DNA of 32,297 nucleotides from JAVBOV01 sp031550205 (GTDB taxonomy: Bacteria; Pseudomonadota; Alphaproteobacteria; RF32; CAG-239), in NCBI GenBank assembly GCA_031550205.1, contig JAVBOV010000066.1, positions 1 through 32,297 of the forward strand, given 5' to 3'. The stretch's first letter is position 1. Every line of letters begins with the position of its first letter. The translations under genes were made by a program, and so were the position numbers. A model generated the notes under the pieces. It ran no database searches and had not been told where the DNA came from. It worked only from the letters and a program-made list of their open reading frames with translations. Of the stretch, positions 21,847 to 28,118 are shown piece after piece.

Positions 21847-23553
21847 TTATCTATTATCATGGCCTTGATTAGATGGTCTGAAGGGTTTAGGGTTGTTTGG
21901 ATTGTTTTGTTCAGTGTTTTTATTACTGCCGTCAATATCCTCAAGTCCTTTATATTTTCCTGGGATTAGACGTCCCTGAGCTAAGCTTGCGTTTCTTACT
22001 ACACCAAAGTCGTCTTCCTTGACGTTTTGTATCAATTGGGATAACTGCATTTTAACAGAATCATTTACAGATTTAATAGCTTCTAACGGAGTTCTTGCAT
22101 ACGGCGCCTGTGCATTAATATCTTCAACAGCCTCAGCTTCCTTCGCCGCCAGCTTACTTAGATATATTTGGAACATTTGCTCTTCGCCGCCGGGGAGCAT
22201 ACCTTTATACTTGCCTCCATCCTTTGCTCTATATTCTTCAATCATTTCAATATAAGCAGCGCCGGCACCGATGATTTTTACGGCATCTTTGTGACCTTTG
22301 GCATATTTTCCATCGGGCTGCAGTTCCATGCCGATGTTTACTTTTTGGATGTGGGCGGCAATCAGGGCGGCAACGTCGTCGAAGCGTTCAAACTTAACTT
22401 CGCCCTCCATTTTGCTGACAACGAAGTTGGTGCCTTCTTCAAGAAGAGTTTTGCCGGCTGCGGCGGCATTGGCTTTCATTTGCTTGGCCAAAGCAAGCTT
22501 ATATTCTTGAACTTTTCGTTTTTCAAAAACGTCTTCACCCAAGGCTCTTAACATGGCGGTGGCGCGTTTGGCGTTGATGTTGGCGCCGGTCGGCACTATG
22601 AGTTTTTTAGCACAGGCGATGTGGAGGTTGTATTTATCTTCATCGTTCACGCCGCTTAGGTCTAAGTGGGTGTAGCCGGCTTTTTTGTAAATTCCGCACA
22701 TTTCATCGGCGTATTCCTGGGGAATTTTTTCACCGTTGGGGGTGGAAAAGCCCATTTGCAGCATTTTGTCGCCGGTCTTTTTGTCTTTGACCAATTTAAG
22801 CTTAATGGAAATCATGGGCTCTTGTTTTTCGCCCTTGTCGTTGTATTTGTAGTTTTTATAAACGTGGAACTCACTGCCGCCGCCCCATTTAGGGTTGATT
22901 TCATAACTGGTGTTGCGGCCGGAGTTTTTATATTTTCCGCGGCGCTGGATGAAGCCTTCCCAGCCTTCTTTGGAGGTGTCCATGGCGTCTGCTTCCGCCT
23001 TTTTGGCTTTGGCGGCTTTTTCTGCCTCTTTGCCCCATCTTTCGGCCGGGGTTTCGTTGCTGCTTTGGTCTTGTTCGCCCTGCTCAAAGTCTATATTTTT
23101 TTCAGCAGGCAAATCTTTTACGTCTTCATAATCCTGACCGGCTTTTTCGATATTTTCTTTGAGTTTAGCTTCAAGCTTTTCAGGGATTAAAAAGTCTTTA
23201 ACTCCGCGACGGGTTAAAAATTCCATGCATTCTTTAACATTTTCCAACGACATGTTGTCGGAGAAGGTTACTTGTCCATCGCGCAATGCAAGGCCATAGG
23301 TATTTTCAGAATTAACCAGAGATAAATAAGGATTGCCCTTGCCATCTGCCGCAATTTGTCCTTTGAAGCCGTCTTCTTTTTCAGCATTTTCTTTAACGCT
23401 GTAAAGATAGACGTAGAGATCAGGGTTCTTATCAAAAATTGCTTTTTGAGCACTGTCTGAAAGCTTCTGCCCCAATTCGTCTGCAGTATATTCATTATAT
23501 TCAAAGCTTTTGAAACCAATGGTTCTTAGGGGTTTTTCTTGTTCTTCGGCCAT
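21847..23553 (-). CDS. Large hydrophilic protein of unknown function
   Basis: This 568-residue protein has no recognisable family, signal peptide or TM segment. The N-terminal 130 residues look globular (YNEYTADELGQKLSDSAQKA, then LTRRGVKDFLIPEKLEAKLK). A charged Gln/Glu/Lys-rich linker covers about 140-195. The central and C-terminal parts are mixed alpha/beta with long helices (VQEYKLALAKQMKANAAAAG). The tail is disordered and Asn/Pro-rich (NKNTEQNNPNNPKPFRPSNQ). AAAGGAG lies 7 nt before the ATG, so it is translated in the ordinary way. Size and composition would suit a secreted effector or a structural protein, but nothing proves either. Confidence 0.65.
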   Translation of the reverse strand: MAEEQEKPLRTIGFKSFEYNEYTADELGQKLSDSAQKAIFDKNPDLYVYLYSVKENAEKEDGFKGQIAADGKGNPYLSLVNSENTYGLALRDGQVTFSDNMSLENVKECMEFLTRRGVKDFLIPEKLEAKLKENIEKAGQDYEDVKDLPAEKNIDFEQGEQDQSSNETPAERWGKEAEKAAKAKKAEADAMDTSKEGWEGFIQRRGKYKNSGRNTSYEINPKWGGGSEFHVYKNYKYNDKGEKQEPMISIKLKLVKDKKTGDKMLQMGFSTPNGEKIPQEYADEMCGIYKKAGYTHLDLSGVNDEDKYNLHIACAKKLIVPTGANINAKRATAMLRALGEDVFEKRKVQEYKLALAKQMKANAAAAGKTLLEEGTNFVVSKMEGEVKFERFDDVAALIAAHIQKVNIGMELQPDGKYAKGHKDAVKIIGAGAAYIEMIEEYRAKDGGKYKGMLPGGEEQMFQIYLSKLAAKEAEAVEDINAQAPYARTPLEAIKSVNDSVKMQLSQLIQNVKEDDFGVVRNASLAQGRLIPGKYKGLEDIDGSNKNTEQNNPNNPKPFRPSNQGHDNR

Positions 23554-23636
23554 GCTTAACTCCTTTTGTCTAAATTTATATTATTATACTAGCATAATCG
23601 TTAATAAAACGCAATGATTTTATGGACAAATATTGT

Positions 23637-23772
23637 GTTAAATTTTTGTTACAGGAATCGCAAAACCCCTTCCCTTAATTTTAAGGGAAGGATGGGATGG
23701 GTTTAATTGAATGTATGGCTAATTTGTTGGTTAAACCCACCCTGACCCTCCCTTAAAATTAAGGGAGGGAAG
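23637..23772. repeat. Head-to-head family A pair with 24-nt linker (REPIN-like)
   Basis: The inverted unit 23661-23706 (CTTCCCTTAATTTTAAGGGAAG...GATGGGTTTAA) and the direct unit 23731-23772 (TTAAACCCACCC...CCCTCCCTTAAAATTAAGGGAG) face away from a linker (23707-23730) containing ATGGCTAATTTGTT. GTTAAATTTTTGTTACA (23637-23653) lies just before. This fills most of the gene-free stretch 23554-23847. Confidence 0.85.
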
Positions 23773-23801
23773 TTATTATTGTTGTTGTTTTTTAAAAAGA
23801 C

Positions 23802-23826
23802 AAAAGCCTCCTTTTTAAGGAGGCTT
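23802..23826 (-). terminator. Terminator of the 23848 gene
   Basis: AAGCCTCCTT-TTT-AAGGAGGCTT is followed on the minus strand by TTGTCTTTTTAAAA. Confidence 0.75.
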
Positions 23827-23847
23827 GTTTAGAAGTTAGTGACTATT

Positions 23848-24234
23848 TTAACTGTACCTTACCATTTCTTGGGCAACAGCGGGCTGAATTGTGTTGGCAA
23901 TTGATTTGGCGTTGGGGTTCATAATCGGCGGAAAGACCTGCAGGCCGCCGTAAAAATCCCAACCATCGGCAATCAGTATATTGGCGTTAACCTCAACGTA
24001 GTCATAAGAATGATTATCTATCAAAGCATAAGCTTCAATGTCTCCGGGGCCAAAATGCATGGCAATGGCATATTTGTCACGCTTGTTGCAGTTGTTAATA
24101 ATCTGCGCGTGGCCAACCGGCTGATACTTTTTCTTAATGTACTGGTTCACCGCCTTGTTAAACTCAACCGTGTTTTCTGCTCTAACAATGATGAAAGGCT
24201 TTAGGTGTTCTTCACTCTTCTTCGGTTTCGGCAT
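23848..24234 (-). CDS. Small hypothetical protein with two DUF1737-like repeats
   Basis: This is a 128-residue soluble protein. Residues 13-45 (FIIVRAENTVEFNKAVNQYI, then KKYQPVGHAQI) and 77-101 (YDYVEVNANILIADGWDFYG, then GLQV) follow the strand-helix-GW-x-GG pattern of DUF1737-type domains, which are short beta-alpha units of unknown role. The second copy has the typical GW(D/E)xxGG, the first is degenerate (YQPVGH). The first residues are basic. There is no SD. The leader contains ATATTATTAACC and ends TTATTATG, and an inverted repeat TAGACAA/TTGTCTA lies further upstream. Confidence 0.6.
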   Translation of the reverse strand: MPKPKKSEEHLKPFIIVRAENTVEFNKAVNQYIKKKYQPVGHAQIINNCNKRDKYAIAMHFGPGDIEAYALIDNHSYDYVEVNANILIADGWDFYGGLQVFPPIMNPNAKSIANTIQPAVAQEMVRYS

Positions 24235-24253
24235 AATAATGTTTGTTTTTAAT

Positions 24254-24288
24254 GGTTAATAATATAGACAATATTTATATTTTGTCTA
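24254..24288 (-). promoter_or_regulatory. Promoter and operator-like dyad of the 24234 gene
   Basis: TAGACAA (24265-24271), 10 nt and TTGTCTA (24282-24288) form a perfect 7-bp dyad. On the minus strand TTAGAC, 17 nt and TATATT form a plausible promoter within it, running into ATATTATTAACC (24254-24265). Confidence 0.45.
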
Positions 24289-24406
24289 ATTAAAATACTA
24301 CTTTATATCTATAAATGCAACAACATTTTTTTGTTGTTGCAAAACTTTGGCGAGATGTTAAATTATCTACCGAAATTTAACTCTAAACGAAAAGGATATA
24401 TAGAAC

Positions 24407-25411
24407 ATGATTCGCGTAGGTATTAACGGTTTTGGCCGTATTGGGCGTTTGGTTTTCCGCGCCGCTTTAGACAGGAAAGACATTGAAGTTGTTGCAATCA
24501 ACGATTTGATTGATGTTGATTATATGGCTTATATGCTGAAATATGACACAATTCACGGCAGATTCAAAGGCACTGTGGAAGTTAAGAACGGCAAACTGGT
24601 GGTTAACGGAAAAGAAATTCGCGTTACCGCCGAAAAAGACCCGACAAACCTTAAATGGGACGCAATCGGCGCAGATTATGTGGCCGAATGCACCGGCATT
24701 TTCCTCGATAAAGAAAAAGCGGCTTCTCACATTAAGGGCGGCGCCAAATATATTGTGATGTCAGGCCCTTCTAAGGATGATACCCGCATGTTTGTATATG
24801 GCGTGAACCACAACAAATATGAAAAAGGAGAGCAATATATTTCCAATGCTTCATGCACAACAAACTGTCTGGCTCCGATTGCCAAAGTTTTGCATGAAAA
24901 ATTCGGCATTGTGGAAGCTTTGATGACAACCGTTCACTCTACAACCGCAACTCAAAAAACCGTTGATGGTCCTTCGGCCAAAGATTGGAGAGGCGGACGC
25001 GCTGCTTCAGGCAACATTATTCCTTCTTCTACCGGCGCGGCAAAGGCTGTGGGCAAGGTTATTCCGGAACTTAACGGAAAATTGACCGGCATGTCTATGC
25101 GCGTTCCGACTTTGGACGTTTCCGTGGTGGATTTGACTGCCCGTTTGGCAAAAGAAACTTCTTATGAAGAAATTTGCAAAGCCATGAAGGCCGCTTCTGA
25201 AGGCGAGCTTAAAGGCGTTTTGGGCTACACTGAAGATGCAGTTGTTTCATCTGATTTTATCGGTGATCCGCATACTTCTATTTTTGATGCAGCAGCCGGT
25301 ATTCAATTGAGCCCGACTTTTGTTAAGGTTGTTTCCTGGTATGACAACGAATGGGGCTTTTCTGTGAAGATGCTGGACATGATTGCCCATATGGCAAAAG
25401 TTAACGGATAG
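24407..25411 (+). CDS. gap: Glyceraldehyde-3-phosphate dehydrogenase, type I
   Basis: This 334-residue GAPDH forms 1,3-bisphosphoglycerate from glyceraldehyde 3-phosphate. It has the N-terminal Rossmann motif INGFGRIGRL, N32-D33 at the adenosine-binding position (typical of NAD+ preference), catalytic C150 in ASCTTNCLAP, and the C-terminal WYDNEWGFSVKML. AAGGA lies about 13 nt before the ATG, slightly far. The next gene in the pathway, pgk, follows 136 nt downstream in the same direction. The gap between them is filled by a family B pair, so the two may form one transcript interrupted by the element. Confidence 0.97.
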   Translation: MIRVGINGFGRIGRLVFRAALDRKDIEVVAINDLIDVDYMAYMLKYDTIHGRFKGTVEVKNGKLVVNGKEIRVTAEKDPTNLKWDAIGADYVAECTGIFLDKEKAASHIKGGAKYIVMSGPSKDDTRMFVYGVNHNKYEKGEQYISNASCTTNCLAPIAKVLHEKFGIVEALMTTVHSTTATQKTVDGPSAKDWRGGRAASGNIIPSSTGAAKAVGKVIPELNGKLTGMSMRVPTLDVSVVDLTARLAKETSYEEICKAMKAASEGELKGVLGYTEDAVVSSDFIGDPHTSIFDAAAGIQLSPTFVKVVSWYDNEWGFSVKMLDMIAHMAKVNG

Positions 25412-25431
25412 TTGAGCCATAAGAGTCAATA

Positions 25432-25521
25432 CGACATTGCGAGCAAAGCGAAGCAATCCAGCCAAATAATATAGCCAATTTGTTATGCTGGATTGCTTCG
25501 GGACAAGCCCTCGCAATGACG
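25432..25521. repeat. Head-to-head family B pair with 24-nt linker between gap and pgk
   Basis: The left arm CGACATTGCGAGCAAAGCG...AATCCAGC (25432-25462) and the right arm GCTGGATTGCTTCGGG...GCAATGACG (25487-25521) are inverted relative to each other. The linker contains ATAGCCAATTTGTT, close to the ATGGCTAATTTGTT core elsewhere. Confidence 0.88.
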
Positions 25522-25547
25522 TGATTTTTTTCTAAGGAGATTTGAGA

Positions 25548-26756
25548 ATGGAATTGAGAACGATTAATGATTTGGGGGATGTTAACGGCAAGGTGGTGAT
25601 GCTGCGCGCTGATTTAAATGTGCCGGTTAATGATAAATTTGAAGTTACCAATGATGCGCGCATTGTGCGCACTGTGCCAACCATTAAGGCTTTGATGAAC
25701 AAGGGCGCAAAAGTTTTGGTTGTCAGCCACTTCGGCCGCCCCAAAGGCAAACGCACAGAAGCAGATTCTTTGAAACATCTGGTTAAAGATTTGGAAAAGA
25801 ATTTGGGCAAAAAGGTGGTGTTTGTTGACGACTGCATTGGCGAAAAAGTTAAAGAAGCCATGGCCAATATGAACAAAGATGAGGTTTTGCTTTTGGAAAA
25901 CCTGCGTTTTTACAATGAAGAAGAAGGCGGAGATTTGGAATTTGCCGCTAAGCTGACCGCAGTTGCTGATGCATATGTTTCAGATGCTTTTTCCACTGCG
26001 CACCGCGCTCACGCCTCAATGGTGGTTAAAGGCGCCGTTGCAGGGCTTTTAATGGAAGAAGAAGTGAACGCTTTGGACAAGGCCTTGGGCAGCCCTGCCC
26101 GCCCGTTGATGGCGATTGTCGGCGGTTCTAAGGTTTCAACCAAACTTGATTTGTTGAACAATTTGGTTAAAAAAGTGGACAAGCTGGTGATTGCCGGCGG
26201 CATGGCGCATACATTTATGAAGGCGCAAGGCATTGACACCGTTAATGAAAAAAACTCGCTGGTGCAGATGGATATGTTAGACACCGCCAAAGAGATTATG
26301 AAAACAGCCAAGGCTCACAATTGCGAGATTATTTTGCCGCTGGATGTGGTTGTGGCCAAAGATGTTGATTTTAAGGCGGCCAAACACAACGGCGAAGTTA
26401 AAACCGTTGATTTGGAGCATATTCCGGCTGACTGGACTTTGCTCGATGTTGGCGCAAAATCTGTTGCAGAAACAAACGCAAAGTTGGCAATGTGCAAGAC
26501 TTTGGTGTGGAACGGACCTTTGGGAATGTTTGAACAAGTTCCGTTTGATGCGGCAACCAATGCTGTGGCACAATATGCGGCTAAGCTGACAAAGGAAGGC
26601 AAGCTGATGTCGGTTGGCGGCGGAGGCGACACGGTTTCGGCCTTGGAGCATGCCGGTGTTGCAGAAGAATTAAGCTATATTTCAACCGCAGGCGGCGCAT
26701 TCCTGGAATGGATGGAAGGCAAAGAACTGCCCGGCGTGAAAGTGCTGGAAAAGTAG
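25548..26756 (+). CDS. pgk: Phosphoglycerate kinase
   Basis: This 402-residue PGK transfers the acyl phosphate of 1,3-bisphosphoglycerate to ADP. Landmarks are VVMLRADLNVPVND (N-terminal substrate loop), LVVSHFGRPKG, ENLRFYNEEEGGD, DAFSTAHRAHASM, IVGGSKVSTKLDLL (nucleotide domain), TLVWNGPLGMFE and VGGGGDTVSALEHAG. I start it at ATG 25548 because AAGGAGA lies about 8 nt upstream; an in-frame TTG two codons earlier would be too close to the SD. It follows gap and ends at a terminator related to the glgP terminator. Confidence 0.97.
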   Translation: MELRTINDLGDVNGKVVMLRADLNVPVNDKFEVTNDARIVRTVPTIKALMNKGAKVLVVSHFGRPKGKRTEADSLKHLVKDLEKNLGKKVVFVDDCIGEKVKEAMANMNKDEVLLLENLRFYNEEEGGDLEFAAKLTAVADAYVSDAFSTAHRAHASMVVKGAVAGLLMEEEVNALDKALGSPARPLMAIVGGSKVSTKLDLLNNLVKKVDKLVIAGGMAHTFMKAQGIDTVNEKNSLVQMDMLDTAKEIMKTAKAHNCEIILPLDVVVAKDVDFKAAKHNGEVKTVDLEHIPADWTLLDVGAKSVAETNAKLAMCKTLVWNGPLGMFEQVPFDAATNAVAQYAAKLTKEGKLMSVGGGGDTVSALEHAGVAEELSYISTAGGAFLEWMEGKELPGVKVLEK

Positions 26757-26787
26757 AAAAAAGCCGCTTGAAAGAGCGGCTTTTTTT
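26757..26787 (+). terminator. pgk terminator
   Basis: AAAAAAGCCGCT-TGAAAG-AGCGGCTTTTTTT is near-identical in its arms to the hairpins at 21001 and 21176, and is likewise followed by 7-bp repeats. Confidence 0.88.
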
Positions 26788-26818
26788 GTGGTCGGGGGCA
26801 ATGGTCAGGGGTCAGAGA
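26786..26818 (+). repeat. Period-7 degenerate tandem repeat after the pgk terminator
   Basis: Units read GTGGTCG-GGGGCAA-TGGTCAG-GGGTCAG, starting at the end of the T run. Confidence 0.65.
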
Positions 26819-26824
26819 GCGGAT

Positions 26825-27046
26825 TTAATCAAATTCTATCTTAATGTTTTTGCCGTAGAGTTTGGCGAGGATTAGGATTTTGTCGTTGATGAACCAGCCT
26901 TGGCCTTGTTCGATTTTTTCTATTTTATCGGTGTGTAAAAGAGTCAGTTTGGAAAGCTCTTCGAGGGATAAGCCTTTTTGCTCTCTGAATTTGGTTAGCT
27001 GGCTGCCAAGGTGTTTTTTTAAGGTTCTGTAGTCTTGTTTGTTCAT
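26825..27046 (-). CDS. Small XRE-like helix-turn-helix protein (copy 2)
   Basis: This 73-residue paralogue of the 21334-21555 protein has the same length. Its HTH region is QLTKFREQKGLSLEELSKLT, then IEKIEQGQGWFINDKILILA and LYGKNIKIEFD. Differences are concentrated at the recognition region (LTLLHTDK against QSLLMPDT), so the two may bind different sites (inference). The start is the ATG at 27046, preceded by GGGAG. A longer reading to 27121 only translates family B repeat DNA. It is divergent from copy 2 of the structured RNA. Confidence 0.8.
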   Translation of the reverse strand: MNKQDYRTLKKHLGSQLTKFREQKGLSLEELSKLTLLHTDKIEKIEQGQGWFINDKILILAKLYGKNIKIEFD

Positions 27047-27075
27047 TTTCAAACTCCCGTGTTTTGTCTCCATTC

Positions 27076-27133
27076 GCGTCATCCTGAACGAAGTGAAGGA
27101 TCCATGGATTCTTCGTTGCACTCAGAATGACGC
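27076..27133. repeat. Compact family B pair
   Basis: GCGTCATCCTGAACGAAG...GGATCC is followed by ATGGATTCTTCG...CAGAATGACGC. The halves are inverted with almost no linker. It lies between XRE copy 2 and RNA copy 2. Confidence 0.8.
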
Positions 27134-27145
27134 AGAAGAATAGCT

Positions 27146-27151
27146 ATAATT
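27146..27151 (+). promoter_or_regulatory. -10 element of structured RNA copy 2
   Basis: A consensus TATAAT at about 27146-27151 lies just ahead of the conserved TTAAACAAAACCACC, where transcription of the RNA would begin. No good -35 is seen. The family B pair lies immediately upstream and may have replaced it. Confidence 0.45.
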
Positions 27152-27153
27152 AA

Positions 27154-27411
27154 ACAAAACCACCTTTTGACCCCTCCCGGCCTCCCCTTAAAAGGGGAGG
27201 AGGAATAGGAAAAAGGTGGGGAGTTAGCACTGCAGTTATACAGTCCGAGGTATTTGTCATAGACTTATTTCCCCGGCTCCCCATGTTAGGGGCGGGTACA
27301 TAACTGGGAGCGCTACACTCCATCGGCAGGCCTTCCTGCCGACAACAGTGATATTAAGGTTATTTGGTTAAATTGCAATTAAAAAAGCTCTTCATGGTGA
27401 AGAGCTTTTTT
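27154..27411 (+). ncRNA. Structured RNA, copy 2 (possibly 6S-like), loop enlarged by a repeat
   Basis: This is homologous to 21615-21836. Conserved pairs are GGAGT (27220-24)/ACTCC (27317-21), TAGC/GCTA (copy 1 TGAC/GTCA), CAGTTAT (27233-39)/ATAACTG (27300-06) (copy 1 CAATAAC/GTTATTG), and CGGCAGG/CCTGCCG (27324-41). The internal loop ACTG/GGAGC and the single-stranded GAGGTATTTG and CTTATTTCCCC are unchanged. The pattern is compensatory change in stems and conservation in loops. The leading hairpin CCACCTTTT...AAAAAGGTGG holds a complete family A palindrome in its loop. It ends in AGCTCTTC-ATGGT-GAAGAGCT plus a T run. Confidence 0.75.
27169..27204 (+). repeat. Family A palindrome inside the structured RNA
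   Basis: GACCCCTCCC then GGCCTCCCCTTAAAAGGGGAGG. It is absent from copy 1, so it is an insertion into the leading hairpin loop. Confidence 0.88.
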
Positions 27412-27428
27412 AGTGGTCGGTGGTCAGA
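27411..27428 (+). repeat. Period-7 repeat after the RNA terminator
   Basis: AGTGGTCG-GTGGTCA-GATTACC starts at the T run of the RNA terminator and runs into the 3' end of the nitroreductase gene. Confidence 0.55.
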
Positions 27429-27956
27429 TTACCATTTGCCCCAGTGGATGTATTCTTCCTTAAAGCGGTCTTGGGGTTGCCCGGGTTCTTGGTCGTAGTG
27501 GCCTAGCACCACAAAAGAGAACGGGCGGATGTGTTCGGGGAGGTTGAAATAGGCTTTGGTGTCTTCAATGGGTTTGGTCATGGGGCTGCAGCCGCACCAG
27601 CAGGCGCCCAAGCCTTTGGCGTGAGCGGCATATAACAAATTCATGGTGGCGGAAGAGCCGTCGATGTCGGCATATGACCAGCCCTCTTTTTCACGCGAAA
27701 AGGTTTTTTGCTCGTTAATGCAGACCATGATAACGGCCTGAGCATTGCCGGCAAAAGCGGCCAGACGCTGCAAAACTCTGATTTTTTCCAAATCTTGCTT
27801 TTCTTCAATTACAAAAAATTCCCAGGGTTTGGTGTTGTGTGCCGAAGGCGCATATTGCGCGGCCTTAATCAGTTCTTTTATGGTTTCTCTTTCCACCTTT
27901 TGGTCGGTGAACTTGCGCACGGAACGGCGAGAGATTAGCCCGTTATATAAATCCAT
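27429..27956 (-). CDS. Nitroreductase family protein
   Basis: This 175-residue flavin-dependent oxidoreductase is of the nitroreductase fold. The FMN-binding N-terminus SRRSVRKFTDQKVERETI is followed by AAQYAPSAHNTKPWEFFVIE, then DGSSATMNLLYAAHAKGLGA and CWCGCSP, and the C-terminal block FSFVVLGHYDQEPG. The physiological substrate is unknown. Family members reduce nitro compounds, quinones or enones with NAD(P)H. AAAGGAG is 7 nt before the ATG. Length is slightly short but normal for the compact subgroup. Confidence 0.9.
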   Translation of the reverse strand: MDLYNGLISRRSVRKFTDQKVERETIKELIKAAQYAPSAHNTKPWEFFVIEEKQDLEKIRVLQRLAAFAGNAQAVIMVCINEQKTFSREKEGWSYADIDGSSATMNLLYAAHAKGLGACWCGCSPMTKPIEDTKAYFNLPEHIRPFSFVVLGHYDQEPGQPQDRFKEEYIHWGKW

Positions 27957-27996
27957 GAAAGGACTCCTTTAAATAAATTTGAGAGAGGATAGCATA

Positions 27997-28038
27997 AGAT
28001 TTTTGATTTTGGATTTTAGATTTTTGATTGTGGATATG
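27997..28038. repeat. Period-7 degenerate tandem repeat (GATTTTT type)
   Basis: Units read GATTTTT-GATTTTG-GATTTTA-GATTTTT-GATTGTG. The same sequence type recurs at 29084-29115 before argS. Confidence 0.75.
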
Positions 28039-28047
28039 TTTATTTAA

Positions 28048-28085
28048 TTTCCCATTTCCGGAAATCGATTTTCGAAAATGGGAAA
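28048..28085. repeat. 38-nt near-perfect palindrome centred on ATCGAT
   Basis: TTTCCCATTTCCGGAAATCG runs into ATTTTCGAAAATGGGAAA. Only one pair of positions breaks the symmetry (TTCCGG against TTTCGA). It is unlike families A and B. It could be a binding site or a terminator of the 28119 gene. Confidence 0.6.
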
Positions 28086-28118
28086 AAATATGAAAGCAAG
28101 AGGTGGGGGATGGAGGGG

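Noticed and set aside
27047..27121. 25-codon N-terminal extension of the second XRE protein
   Set aside because: It is encoded by a family B repeat and is absent from the otherwise equal-length paralogue, whose start aligns with ATG 27046.
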